Origin: Methanobacteriota archaeon
GTDB lineage: Archaea > Thermoplasmatota > E2 > DHVEG-1
DNA: 32,319 nucleotides
Assembly: GCA_017885605.1 (NCBI GenBank)
Contig: JAFNFT010000101.1
Location: 13,035-45,353 of the forward strand
Reading direction: 5' to 3'
Below the pieces are notes generated by a model that worked only from the letters and a program-made list of their open reading frames with translations, ran no database searches and was not told the DNA's origin. Made by a program: the position numbers and the translations under genes. This document shows positions 8,111-15,575 of this stretch, one piece after another; the first letter of the stretch is position 1; each line of letters starts with the position of its first letter.

Positions 8111-9229
8111 TCAAATATCATAGGGTTCTTGTGCCGGGTGTTTATCAAATACTGTCCACCTGAGTTCCCACTGTGTAAGTGAAAAGTGGGGGAACGAAAT
8201 GCCAATTGGTATGCGAGGGAATGGCATGAACCATAGTGAACCAGTGATTGGGACCGGTAATTTCTTTGGCTCACCCCAGTAATTGCTATCCCAAGAGTTC
8301 AGTAGAAATCGAGGATACCGTAAGACACAGACGACCATGAAATAGGCGTTTTGAGTATTCCCCATGAAGTTGTTTCGTGTTATCTCAGTTTTCGATGCAT
8401 CGATTATCTGGATGCCTATCTCATAGTTGTCAAGGATATTGTTGTTAGTTATTTTGGTGTTAACCGGCCCGCTGTTCAGTTCGATTCCCCATCGATTTGC
8501 CCTCACCGTGTTCTGCGAGATGATATTATTCTCTGGAACTGGATTTCGATGATTCTTTATCCTATATTGGTTCCATAGACCATCGATTTCAATGCCACGA
8601 TAGGAACACTGAGATACGATATTATTTGTAATAGTGGTATTCGAGGAAATAAAAAGAAGTATTCCTTCACTCTTACAATCCTCAATGGTATTTCCAGAAA
8701 TATTCCCATGATTCAAACGAATTCCTAAAATGCCGCGCCCAGTTTTTTTAATAATATTATTATAAACAGAGACATTTTGAAGAACAACGATATTCCAATA
8801 ATCGGGATATGTATAGCCTTTAGCCACCTGGATTCCATCGGGTAGACCCGTGTTCGGTTGAATTGTAAAACCACTGATACTCACGTCACCTGCTGAGATG
8901 TTCACGATAACCCAATCAGGACTTTCGTCACCCAAAATAACCGTCGTCTCCTTATTTTCCCCTATCAGACTTATGGATTTTTCTATATTTATGTTCTCGT
9001 AATATGGTGAAGAATCATCGTAAACAAAAACAGTATCACTATTTGTAGCATCATTAATGGCATCCTGAATCTTGGTATAGTTATTGGGGCCTAAGCCACC
9101 GACGTACAAGGTGTTCCCTCTTGTCAGTGATGCTTTTTCCGATATTGTTGTTCCCGATACAGGTACGATGGTGCATACTATCATCAGCATACAAAAAAGA
9201 ATACACATTATTGGTTTCTTCATCATCAA
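8111..9229 (-). CDS. secreted parallel beta-helix (NosD/PbH1-type) repeat protein
   Basis: A 372-residue protein. Residues 1-27 form a signal peptide. The segment TLYVGGLGPNNYTKIQDAIN (about 41-60) is the usual entry to a right-handed parallel beta-helix. It is followed by successive rungs rich in Asn and Ile (NNIIKKTGRGILGIRLNHGN, NTITNNIVSQCSYRGIEIDG, TKITNNNILDNYEIGIQI), the pattern of PbH1/NosD-like repeats. The C-terminus (NSWDSNYWGEP, ending AQEPYDI) is the usual cap in archaeal exported members. These folds bind or process polysaccharide, or serve as surface scaffolds; no catalytic residues are evident, so the activity is unknown. AAGGAGG stands 5 nt before the first of two tandem ATGs. 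Several N-X-S/T sites make it a plausible glycoprotein. Confidence 0.8.
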   Translation of the reverse strand: MMMKKPIMCILFCMLMIVCTIVPVSGTTISEKASLTRGNTLYVGGLGPNNYTKIQDAINDATNSDTVFVYDDSSPYYENINIEKSISLIGENKETTVILGDESPDWVIVNISAGDVSISGFTIQPNTGLPDGIQVAKGYTYPDYWNIVVLQNVSVYNNIIKKTGRGILGIRLNHGNISGNTIEDCKSEGILLFISSNTTITNNIVSQCSYRGIEIDGLWNQYRIKNHRNPVPENNIISQNTVRANRWGIELNSGPVNTKITNNNILDNYEIGIQIIDASKTEITRNNFMGNTQNAYFMVVCVLRYPRFLLNSWDSNYWGEPKKLPVPITGSLWFMPFPRIPIGISFPHFSLTQWELRWTVFDKHPAQEPYDI

Positions 9230-9241
9230 TTCCTCCTTATG

Positions 9242-9269
9242 TAATGCTAATGCATACCATATATAAATA
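9242..9269 (-). promoter_or_regulatory. promoter of the beta-helix gene with a tandem repeat
   Basis: On the minus strand a TATA element (TTTATATAT, about 9259-9267) is followed, near the predicted start of transcription, by the plus-strand sequence TAATGCTAATGC (9242-9253). That is a perfect 6-bp tandem repeat and contains the interrupted palindrome ATGC-TAAT-GCAT (9244-9255). The location fits an operator, but no regulator is identified. Confidence 0.35.
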
Positions 9270-9300
9270 TTTTACGTGAAAGTATGTTAAAAAACAGCCG

Positions 9301-10140
9301 TTAACTCGAACCGTAGATACTAAAAGAAAATCCTAAAAAGTACGTTTTGTCGCTAGCGGGGGATAGCATGAGCCCAGTAAACCCCCAAAACACACCACTC
9401 TCATTGAGCGTCTCATGGACCAGACCTTTCAGACCAAGAGAACGAAACTCAATATCATAGCCCTCAAAGATCACAAAGTTGAACCATCGCAACGGATTTG
9501 ACATCCAAAGAAAAAGTCCTAGCTCAGCCAACTTGGTCGCCAACTCTGTTTGTCCAAAGATGGATACGATCAGAGCGGGAAATAGCCCAAGCACGAGCAA
9601 CAAACCAAGCGGAACGATGACCGGATCTGGATAATACCCCGGGATCTTCGTCGCAGCCGCGAACAAAGCACAAAAAGAATTCTTCAAATTCGGATTTGCA
9701 GTTTCACAGTGTTTTTTGTTCCATCTCTTGATAAAAGTATTTTCAACATGAGAGAACGTCTTAGACTGCTGATGATATCCACTCACCAACATCTGTGCTT
9801 GGTGAACGCTCATCCCCTTCGGCAACAACCCATGTTTGTTGATTTCAACGACCGCCTCATGAAAGAGGATGACAGCGTCCTCCTGAGACGTGGTCGCATT
9901 CAACCGTTCCATCAAACCATCAAGATACTCTGTTAACTTCTCGTATTGCGGTCTCGCAAGAGACACAGTAGACGGGCGATATCCATTGATACCGCATGCT
10001 TGTATCGTGACTTCAACACGGTCCTTGCCAGTGGATGCTTCAACGATTGTGCTCGTCAGACACGGCAGTAGTATCACTCCAATACACAAAAGAATAGCTG
10101 TAACAGCTCCCCCTTTCCTCAGCAGGCGGTTTCCACTCAA
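9301..10140 (-). CDS. exported/membrane protein of unknown family
   Basis: A 279-residue protein. A basic N-terminus and hydrophobic run (residues about 12-33, AVTAILLCIGVILLPCL) form a signal peptide or anchor. A charged, mostly helical domain follows (about 45-165: VEVTIQACGINGY, then the QYEKLTEYLDGLMERL helix), then a hydrophobic segment (about 170-195, VPLGLLLVLGLFPALIVSIFG) and a C-terminal beta-rich stretch. Two Cys in the middle (KKHCETANPNLKNSFCAL) may pair. I cannot assign a function. The start codon is TTG; it is chosen because GGAAGG lies just upstream and the next ATG would remove the signal. A TATA-like TAATAAATA around 10,178-10,186 precedes it. The gene stands alone beside the cold-shock gene and is divergent from it. 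Confidence 0.6.
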   Translation of the reverse strand: MSGNRLLRKGGAVTAILLCIGVILLPCLTSTIVEASTGKDRVEVTIQACGINGYRPSTVSLARPQYEKLTEYLDGLMERLNATTSQEDAVILFHEAVVEINKHGLLPKGMSVHQAQMLVSGYHQQSKTFSHVENTFIKRWNKKHCETANPNLKNSFCALFAAATKIPGYYPDPVIVPLGLLLVLGLFPALIVSIFGQTELATKLAELGLFLWMSNPLRWFNFVIFEGYDIEFRSLGLKGLVHETLNESGVFWGFTGLMLSPASDKTYFLGFSFSIYGSS

Positions 10141-10281
10141 CCTTTTCCTTCCCCTGTAAAACGAATAGATACAGCATATTTATTACTTTTCAATAAAAAA
10201 AATAACCGAGACTCTCGCCACAGGAACCTTCATTGGACAGCTCGCCAGTTTATACCTAAATTTTTTTCCAACAGAAATCTA

Positions 10282-10289
10282 TTTAAAAG
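10282..10289 (+). promoter_or_regulatory. TATA box of the cold-shock gene
   Basis: TTTAAAAG, 130 bp before the cold-shock ATG, is the best TATA-like element in the 271-bp intergenic region. It predicts a start near 10,312 and a leader of about 100 nt. Other AT-rich stretches in the region make this uncertain. Confidence 0.4.
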
Positions 10290-10332
10290 AATAAAAGAAT
10301 TTCAAGACGCGCAAAGGACGAAAAAACGAAGG

Positions 10333-10411
10333 TTTCAAAACTATCTTTGAAATATTTTGTTTTTACTCTTTTGTAAAAAAACTCCGAAATATTTAAGGAG
10401 GAACAACTCTC
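10333..10411 (+). promoter_or_regulatory. AU-rich foldable 5' leader of the cold-shock gene
   Basis: The leader contains a 7-bp inverted repeat, TTTCAAA (10,333-10,339) and TTTGAAA (10,346-10,352), with a 6-nt loop. It also has two copies of GAAATATTT (10,349-10,357 and 10,386-10,394); since AAATATTT is self-complementary, the copies could pair across a 29-nt loop. The second copy abuts the strong ribosome site AAGGAGG (10,395-10,401). The two pairings are mutually exclusive, as expected of a switch; the function is inference. Confidence 0.4.
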
Positions 10412-10603
10412 ATGAAAGGAACAATAAAATGGTATAATACAAGAAAAGGCTTTGGATTTATCGTTGGCGAAGATGGAAAAGATATATTCCTTCACAGATC
10501 ATCCGTACCAGCTGAAATGAGTCTCAACGAAGGCGATAAAGTCGAATATGAAGTAGAAGACAGCGACAGAGGGCCAAAAGCAGTCAACATCAAAAAAGGA
10601 TAA
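10412..10603 (+). CDS. cold-shock domain protein (CspA family)
   Basis: A 63-residue single cold-shock domain, the normal length for the family minus a few residues. It has the opening MKGTIKWYN, RNP1 KGFGFI at residues 12-17 and RNP2 DIFLH at 24-28, then VPAEMSLNEGDKVEYEVE and the closing GPKAVNIKKG. Proteins of this type bind single-stranded RNA or DNA and act as RNA chaperones in the cytoplasm. They are scattered among archaea, mainly in mesophilic and cold-living lineages, which argues against a hyperthermophile. AAGGAGG lies 10 nt before the ATG. It is a single-gene unit with a long leader, followed by a T-rich 3' region. The family assignment is essentially certain; cold induction is inferred. 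Confidence 0.95.
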   Translation: MKGTIKWYNTRKGFGFIVGEDGKDIFLHRSSVPAEMSLNEGDKVEYEVEDSDRGPKAVNIKKG

Positions 10604-10613
10604 AAAAATAGCA

Positions 10614-10640
10614 TCTCCCCTTTTTCACACAAATTTTCTA
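10614..10640 (+). terminator. T-rich 3' end of the cold-shock gene
   Basis: CTCCCCTTTTTT and a following T-rich stretch begin about 12 nt after the stop codon and would act as an archaeal U-tract terminator. The rest of the 239-bp interval up to 10,842 is T-rich on the plus strand and holds no gene that I can see. Confidence 0.45.
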
Positions 10641-10810
10641 CTTATCTTTTTCAAATAACACCAAAAAATCCTTCCTAAAATACAAGAAAGAACGAATGTA
10701 CTCTTTCTCTGTTTATTTTTTTCATTACATCTTTCTTTTTTAGCAACTCGACGAAAGTCCTTATCCTTCATACAATGTTACGTTTCGCTACAGACCGTCT
10801 CCAATCGAAG

Positions 10811-10820
10811 GAAAAATAAA
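10811..10820 (+). promoter_or_regulatory. TATA box for a leaderless SDR/GalE-like mRNA
   Basis: GAAAAATAAA is centred 26-27 bp before the ATG at 10,843, the distance at which archaeal TBP/TFB places the transcription start. No ribosome site is present before the ATG, so a leaderless transcript is likely. Confidence 0.45.
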
Positions 10821-10842
10821 CAACGTACACGATTCCTCCCCC

Positions 10843-11784
10843 ATGAAAGCATTCATCACTGGCGGAGCTGGATTCATCGGAAGCCACCTCGTCGACACCC
10901 TTCTCAAAAACGGCTCTTCGGTCACGGTGTACGACAACCTCAGCTCAGGAAACAAATCCTTCATCCACCATCACCTCAAACAAAAACAATTCACTTTCCT
11001 CCAAGCAGATTTACTCAACCTCAACAAAGTAACAAAAGAACTCCAAGGCCATGACGTGGTCTTTCACCTTGCTGCGAACCCACACGTGCGACTCGGGGAA
11101 ACACAGACAGACCTTGACCTCAACCAAGGCGTCATTGCGACCTACAACGTCCTTGAAGCGATGCGACAGAACAACATCAAAAAAATCATCTTCTCCTCAA
11201 GCTCTGTCGTCTACGGGGAAACAACGGAACCTTCTCTTCCCGAGACCTACGGGCCGACCCTTCCCATCTCCCTCTACGGAGCGGGGAAACTCGGGGCAGA
11301 AGGGCTCATCAGCGCATTCTGCGGCACGTTTGACTTCCAAACCTGGATGTACCGATTCGCCAATGTCGTCGGCGCACGAGGCACCCATGGAGTCATCGTC
11401 GACTTCATCGAAAAACTCAGAAAAAACCCTCATGAGCTGGAGATCCTCGGTGACGGCAGACAATGTAAACCCTATCTCTACGTCAGCGACTGCGTAGACG
11501 GTATTCTCTACGGATTTAACAATTCCCATGAGAAGATGAACCTCTTCAACCTCAGCTGCGACACCACCACCACGGTCACCCGCATTGCAGAAATGGTCAC
11601 AGAAGAAATGGGACTCAACAATGTTTTATTCAAATACACGGGAGGAATACGAGGTTGGAAAGGGGACGTCCCCCGGTTCCAACTTGACGCAGAAAAGATA
11701 AACACACTCGGATGGAAAGCAACCCTCACCTCAGATGAGGCGGTCAGAAAAGCGATCAAAGACGTGCTGCACGCCAACCTTTAA
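10843..11784 (+). CDS. NAD-dependent nucleotide-sugar epimerase/dehydratase (GalE-like SDR)
   Basis: A 313-residue extended SDR. GGAGFIG (residues 7-13) binds NAD, DNLSSG (31-36) is the typical adenosine-side loop of GalE-type enzymes, FSSSSVVYG (117-125) carries the catalytic Ser, and Tyr145-Lys149 (YGAGK) is the active-site pair. The C-terminal lobe with PYLYVSDCVDG is complete. The likely role is C4 epimerisation of a UDP-sugar. Because the next two genes make UDP-glucose and UDP-glucuronate, UDP-glucose/galactose or UDP-GlcA/GalA are the best candidate substrates, but a dehydratase cannot be excluded. It heads a plus-strand set of three sugar-nucleotide genes; 29 bp separate it from the dehydrogenase. 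The codons are markedly C-ending compared with genes at the right end of the window. Confidence 0.85.
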   Translation: MKAFITGGAGFIGSHLVDTLLKNGSSVTVYDNLSSGNKSFIHHHLKQKQFTFLQADLLNLNKVTKELQGHDVVFHLAANPHVRLGETQTDLDLNQGVIATYNVLEAMRQNNIKKIIFSSSSVVYGETTEPSLPETYGPTLPISLYGAGKLGAEGLISAFCGTFDFQTWMYRFANVVGARGTHGVIVDFIEKLRKNPHELEILGDGRQCKPYLYVSDCVDGILYGFNNSHEKMNLFNLSCDTTTTVTRIAEMVTEEMGLNNVLFKYTGGIRGWKGDVPRFQLDAEKINTLGWKATLTSDEAVRKAIKDVLHANL

Positions 11785-11787
11785 AAG
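11780..11787 (+). promoter_or_regulatory. TATA box overlapping the upstream stop codon, for ugd
   Basis: TTTAAAAG spans the TAA stop of the preceding gene and is centred 30 bp before the ugd ATG, which has no ribosome site. This suggests an internal promoter giving a nearly leaderless ugd transcript. Confidence 0.4.
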
Positions 11788-11813
11788 AACAAGAAAGTTT
11801 TCCATACACGACT

Positions 11814-13079
11814 ATGCGACTCTCCATCATTGGGACTGGATACGTCGGGCTTGTCACCGGCGCCTGTTTTGCAAAACTAGGACATACCGTCATCTGTGTT
11901 GACATCGACCCTGAGAAAGTACAAAAGATCAACAACAGCATTCCACCTATTTACGAACAAGGATTAGACAACCTTCTATCAACATACAAAGAGAACCTAA
12001 CGGCGACAACAGACTACCAAACCGCCCTCAAAACTACCGATGTGACATTCCTCTGTGTCGGAACACCAGCCATGAAAAACGGCTCCATCGATATTTCCTA
12101 TCTCAAAGAAGCAACAAAACAGATAGCAACGACCCTGAAGAACAAACAATCATGGCATCTCGTCGTCGTTAAAAGCACGGTACTGCCGGGAACCACACAA
12201 CAGATTGTCTTACCTCTCCTAGAAAAGCACTCGGGAAAAAAAGTAGGCACCGACATTGGACTAGCCATGAACCCTGAGTTCCTTAAAGAAGGAGTCGCAA
12301 TACAAGACTTCCTTCAACCAGACCGCATCGTCATCGGCTTCTACGACGAAAAAAGTAGAACCACCCTGCGAGAACTCTACAAAAACTTCGCCTGCTCCAT
12401 CGTAGAGACATCACTCTCAGCAGCAGAGATGATCAAATATGCAAGCAACGCATTCCTTGCCACAAAAATAAGCTTCATCAACGAAATCGGGAACCTCTGC
12501 AAAAAACTCGGGATCGACACCTACGAGGTCGCCACAGGAATGGGACTTGATAGCAGAATCGGCAGACCATTCCTTGACTCAGGCATCGGCTGGGGAGGAT
12601 CCTGTTTCCCCAAAGACGTTGACGCCCTCATCACTTGGGCAAAAGAAATCAAAGAACCAACCAGGATCATTGAAAGCACCAAACAAATCAACGCCGACCA
12701 ACCACTCCGACTCATCAAAATCCTTCAAAAACATTTCCCAAAACTCAAAGGAAAAACTATTGGCATCCTCGGTCTTGCCTTCAAACCAGACACAGATGAT
12801 ATCAGAGACAGTCGGGCGATACCCATCGTCAAAGAACTCCTCAGAAACGGAGCACAAATCAAAGCATACGACCCCCAGGCGATGGACAATTTTAAAACAC
12901 TCTTTCCAACAATAGAATATTGCGAGTCAGCCACAGACGTTCTATCCTCCGATGCGATTCTCATCACCACCAAATGGAAAGAATTCACCACCCTCAACTT
13001 CCAGGGAAAAATCGTCATCGATGGACGAAGACTCGACCAGGCAAAAAACGCGAAAATCTACGAAGGAGTATGTTGGTAG
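11814..13079 (+). CDS. ugd: UDP-glucose 6-dehydrogenase
   Basis: A 421-residue enzyme of the UDP-glucose/GDP-mannose dehydrogenase family, which oxidises UDP-glucose in two steps with two NAD+ to UDP-glucuronate. The N-terminal NAD-binding motif is GTGYVGLVTG (residues 7-16). The catalytic Cys264 sits in GWGGSCFPKD, with the family's Lys-Asp following. The central dimer helix (ASNAFLATKISFINEIGN) and C-terminal UDP-binding domain (GILGLAFKPDTDDIRDSRA) are intact. The GGSCFPKD form is typical of UDP-glucose enzymes, as opposed to the GGHCLPKD of the HexNAc-type homologue at 22,697-24,055, so the two are not redundant. It lies immediately upstream of galU, which makes its substrate. Confidence 0.93.
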   Translation: MRLSIIGTGYVGLVTGACFAKLGHTVICVDIDPEKVQKINNSIPPIYEQGLDNLLSTYKENLTATTDYQTALKTTDVTFLCVGTPAMKNGSIDISYLKEATKQIATTLKNKQSWHLVVVKSTVLPGTTQQIVLPLLEKHSGKKVGTDIGLAMNPEFLKEGVAIQDFLQPDRIVIGFYDEKSRTTLRELYKNFACSIVETSLSAAEMIKYASNAFLATKISFINEIGNLCKKLGIDTYEVATGMGLDSRIGRPFLDSGIGWGGSCFPKDVDALITWAKEIKEPTRIIESTKQINADQPLRLIKILQKHFPKLKGKTIGILGLAFKPDTDDIRDSRAIPIVKELLRNGAQIKAYDPQAMDNFKTLFPTIEYCESATDVLSSDAILITTKWKEFTTLNFQGKIVIDGRRLDQAKNAKIYEGVCW

Positions 13080-13080
13080 T

Positions 13081-13953
13081 ATGACCATAAAAAAAGCAGT
13101 CATTCCCGCAGCAGGATTCGGAACAAGGTTTCTTCCGGTCACCAAATCCATGCCAAAAGAAATGCTCCCGATTATTGATACACCAGCGATTCACTACGTC
13201 GTCAAAGAAGCAGTCGAAACAGGCATTGACGACATCATCATCATCACAGGACGAGGGAAACGAGCGGTCGAAGATTATTTTGATGAATCACCGGAAATGG
13301 AAATGCATCTCGCAAAACACAAAAAAGACGATCTCCTCCAGACAATCCGGGAGATCTCCTCTATGGCCAACGTGCATTACATTCGACAGAAAGAGCCAAA
13401 AGGATTACCTGACGCTATCCTAGCAGCAGAAAAACACATCGGTGATGAACCCTTTGCCGTTCTCTTAGGCGATGACATCATCATCTCCGAGACACCCTGC
13501 ACCAAGCAGCTTCTTGACGTCTACGAAACGTACCACTCTTCTGTTCTTGCGATCCAAGACGTTCCACGAGAAAAAATCAACAGATATGGAGCGGTGAAAG
13601 CAACAAGAATCGCTTCTTCTCAGATAGAGCTGTATCAGGTTGACCATATCGTCGAAAAACCAAGAATCGAAGAAGCACCCTCAACGTTGGCTGCGATCGG
13701 TAGATACGTTTTTACTCCAGAAATCTTCGATGCGATGAAACACACCAAACCCGGCGTTAATAACGAGCTACAAATCGCTGACTCCATTAACATCCTCTGT
13801 GAATCCCAAAAAGTGTACGCCTGTGCGTTCAAAGGAAAGCGTTATGATATCGGGGATAAACTCGGCTATGTTCAGGCAATCATCGATTTCGCCCTGAAAA
13901 ATGATGAACTCAAACCCGGGGTGTTAGCGTATCTCAAACATCTCACCGCATAG
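13081..13953 (+). CDS. galU: UTP-glucose-1-phosphate uridylyltransferase
   Basis: A 290-residue protein making UDP-glucose from glucose-1-phosphate and UTP. The N-terminus KKAVIPAAGFGTRFLPVTK and the following PKEMLPIIDTPAI are hallmark GalU motifs, and VLLGDDII, IVEKP and AIGRYVFTPEIF follow in the right order. The length is typical. The start is set at the ATG at 13,081, one base after the ugd stop codon: AAGGAG lies inside the end of ugd and the family N-terminus begins here, although the frame stays open further upstream. The one-base gap implies translation together with ugd. It supplies UDP-glucose to the 6-dehydrogenase. It ends 22 bp from the convergent aminotransferase gene. Confidence 0.93.
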   Translation: MTIKKAVIPAAGFGTRFLPVTKSMPKEMLPIIDTPAIHYVVKEAVETGIDDIIIITGRGKRAVEDYFDESPEMEMHLAKHKKDDLLQTIREISSMANVHYIRQKEPKGLPDAILAAEKHIGDEPFAVLLGDDIIISETPCTKQLLDVYETYHSSVLAIQDVPREKINRYGAVKATRIASSQIELYQVDHIVEKPRIEEAPSTLAAIGRYVFTPEIFDAMKHTKPGVNNELQIADSINILCESQKVYACAFKGKRYDIGDKLGYVQAIIDFALKNDELKPGVLAYLKHLTA

Positions 13954-13975
13954 GAAATTTCTGAAGAGACATGGG

Positions 13976-15076
13976 TTATCGATGAATGAATTTTTTAATC
14001 TGATCAACGACGTACTGACGCTGTTTCGTTGTCAACTCAGGATACATAGGAATTGAGACGATCTCCGAGGCAAGCTGCTCAGAGACTGGGAACTGACCTT
14101 TTCGAAACCCAAACGAAGCATATGCAGGCTGCAGATGCAACGGGATCGGATAATGGATCCCACATTCGATGCCCTGCTGTTTCAGAGACGCCATCAACGC
14201 ATCACGCTGCTGCACCCGGATCACGTACATGTAATACACATGCTTCGCGCCCTTTGCCTCTAGGATTCTACCGACATTCGAAGGCAGATTCTTATCATAA
14301 AAACGTGCGTGCTCTCGACGCAACTCCGTCCAGTTCGAAAGATGGGATAGTTTGACATCTAAAATCGCTGCCTGCAGCGCATCCAACCGATAATTATATC
14401 CTTCGATCCGATGCTCATATTTTGTCGTCCGCCCATGATTCGCCAGTAACCGTAGCTTCTCCGCAAGCTCATCATAGTTCGTGATCACCGCCCCGCCATC
14501 ACCATAGCACCCGAGGTTCTTCGCAGGAAAGAAACTGAAACACGCGATATCCCCATAAAACCCGGGTTGATGACCGTTCCACTCTGCAGCATGCGCCTGT
14601 GCGGCATCCTCAATGACGAACAAATCGTGTTTCACCGCGATCTCTCGGATCCGTTGCATATCAGGCATCTGCCCATATAAATCCACCACGATGAGTGCTT
14701 TTGTCTTCTGAGTAATCGCCTTCTCTAACGCATCGATATCGAGCAGTGCCGTCTGTGGTGACACATCAACGAATTTGATCTTGCCACCGACATAGGAGAT
14801 GCATTCTGTCGTCGCAATAAACGTGTTAGGGACGGTGAGGACCTCATCGCCTTTTTTGATCCCCGCAGCCAGTAACGCAAGATGGATCGCCGCGGTCCCA
14901 TTCGCACACCCAATCCCATGTTTCACCTGGCAGAACCTGGCGAAATTCTCCTCGAATTTTTTCACATACGGCCCCATGATAAACGAGCTGCTCTCCAATA
15001 CACCCTTAATAGCACTGTCAATCTCTTTTCTGATAGAATGATAATTCGCCTTCAGATCCACGAGTGGAATATTCAT
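13976..15076 (-). CDS. wbpE: PLP-dependent sugar aminotransferase, WbpE-like (DegT/DnrJ/EryC1 family)
   Basis: A 366-residue fold-type I aminotransferase. The PLP-binding Lys186 lies in FFPAKNLGCYGDGG, the same arrangement as in Pseudomonas WbpE; Asp157 in EDAAQAHA contacts the cofactor, and GTAAIHLAL (60-68) is the phosphate-binding region. With the WbpB- and WbpD-like genes just upstream it should convert a UDP-3-keto-GlcNAc uronate to the 3-amino sugar using glutamate. The start is taken as the ATG at 15,076 because AGGAG lies 9 nt before it; a TTG nine bases earlier is possible. The AGGAG overlaps the end region of the acetyltransferase gene, so translation is probably coupled. A second, different DegT enzyme lies at 21,640-22,728. 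The exact substrate is inferred from context. Confidence 0.85.
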   Translation of the reverse strand: MNIPLVDLKANYHSIRKEIDSAIKGVLESSSFIMGPYVKKFEENFARFCQVKHGIGCANGTAAIHLALLAAGIKKGDEVLTVPNTFIATTECISYVGGKIKFVDVSPQTALLDIDALEKAITQKTKALIVVDLYGQMPDMQRIREIAVKHDLFVIEDAAQAHAAEWNGHQPGFYGDIACFSFFPAKNLGCYGDGGAVITNYDELAEKLRLLANHGRTTKYEHRIEGYNYRLDALQAAILDVKLSHLSNWTELRREHARFYDKNLPSNVGRILEAKGAKHVYYMYVIRVQQRDALMASLKQQGIECGIHYPIPLHLQPAYASFGFRKGQFPVSEQLASEIVSIPMYPELTTKQRQYVVDQIKKFIHR

Positions 15077-15088
15077 CAATGACAACTC

Positions 15089-15556
15089 CTACAGAGACCG
15101 TAGCCTCCGCGCAGGATTCCCAACGTACACCCCTGATTCCTTGATATCTTTTGTCACAACCGAGCCAGCGCCAATTACTACGTTATCCGTGATTGTGACC
15201 GGTAGAATCGTTGCATTCGTCCCAATCGACACATAACTACCGACCTTTGTCGGCCTCCACAAGGACCGATCACCACCAGCTGGTTTCCCTAAGGAAAATA
15301 AATCGTTGACAAACTTCACCCCATGAGAAATAAAACAGAAATCACCGATCGCCACCAGCTCACAGATAAACGCATGCGACTGCACCCGGCAGTTCTTCCC
15401 TATCTTGACGTTCCGCTGGATTTCTACAAACGGACCTATGAAACAATCATCACCGATCTCGCATTCGTAGAGGTTCACTGGCTCAACAACTGTGACGTTT
15501 TCCCCGAACGTCACATCCTTTATCTGCACTTTTTTAATCGTTGGTCTATTCTTCAT
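15089..15556 (-). CDS. wbpD: sugar N-acetyltransferase, WbpD-like left-handed beta-helix
   Basis: A 155-residue hexapeptide-repeat protein. Repeats such as IGDDCFIGPFVEIQRNVKIG and IGTNATILPVTITDNVVIG form a left-handed beta-helix that trimerises and binds acetyl-CoA, and the end (VGNPARRLRSL) is standard for the family. The likely reaction is acetylation of the 3-amino group of a UDP-GlcNAc(3N)A intermediate to give UDP-GlcNAc(3NAc)A. Supporting this, the WbpB-like dehydrogenase ends 19 bp upstream and the WbpE-like aminotransferase starts 12 bp downstream. An AAGGTG ribosome site precedes the ATG. Unlike its homologue at 21,065-21,643 it has no zinc-ribbon tail. In the presumed catalytic region, His58 and Asn83 positions (around SHGVKFVND) resemble WbpD, judged by eye only. 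Confidence 0.8.
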   Translation of the reverse strand: MKNRPTIKKVQIKDVTFGENVTVVEPVNLYECEIGDDCFIGPFVEIQRNVKIGKNCRVQSHAFICELVAIGDFCFISHGVKFVNDLFSLGKPAGGDRSLWRPTKVGSYVSIGTNATILPVTITDNVVIGAGSVVTKDIKESGVYVGNPARRLRSL

Positions 15557-15575
15557 ACGCGCACCTTCAGAAATA

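Noticed and set aside
10283-10495. An open frame of 70 codons antisense to the cold-shock gene and its leader
   Set aside because: It is the reverse reading of a certain cold-shock gene and an AT-rich leader. The protein has no recognisable features, and there is no ribosome site.
12952-13080. Extension of GalU upstream into ugd (43 extra residues)
   Set aside because: The extra part is an out-of-frame reading of the ugd C-terminus; GalU proteins begin at the KKAVIPAAG motif and AAGGAG precedes the ATG at 13,081.
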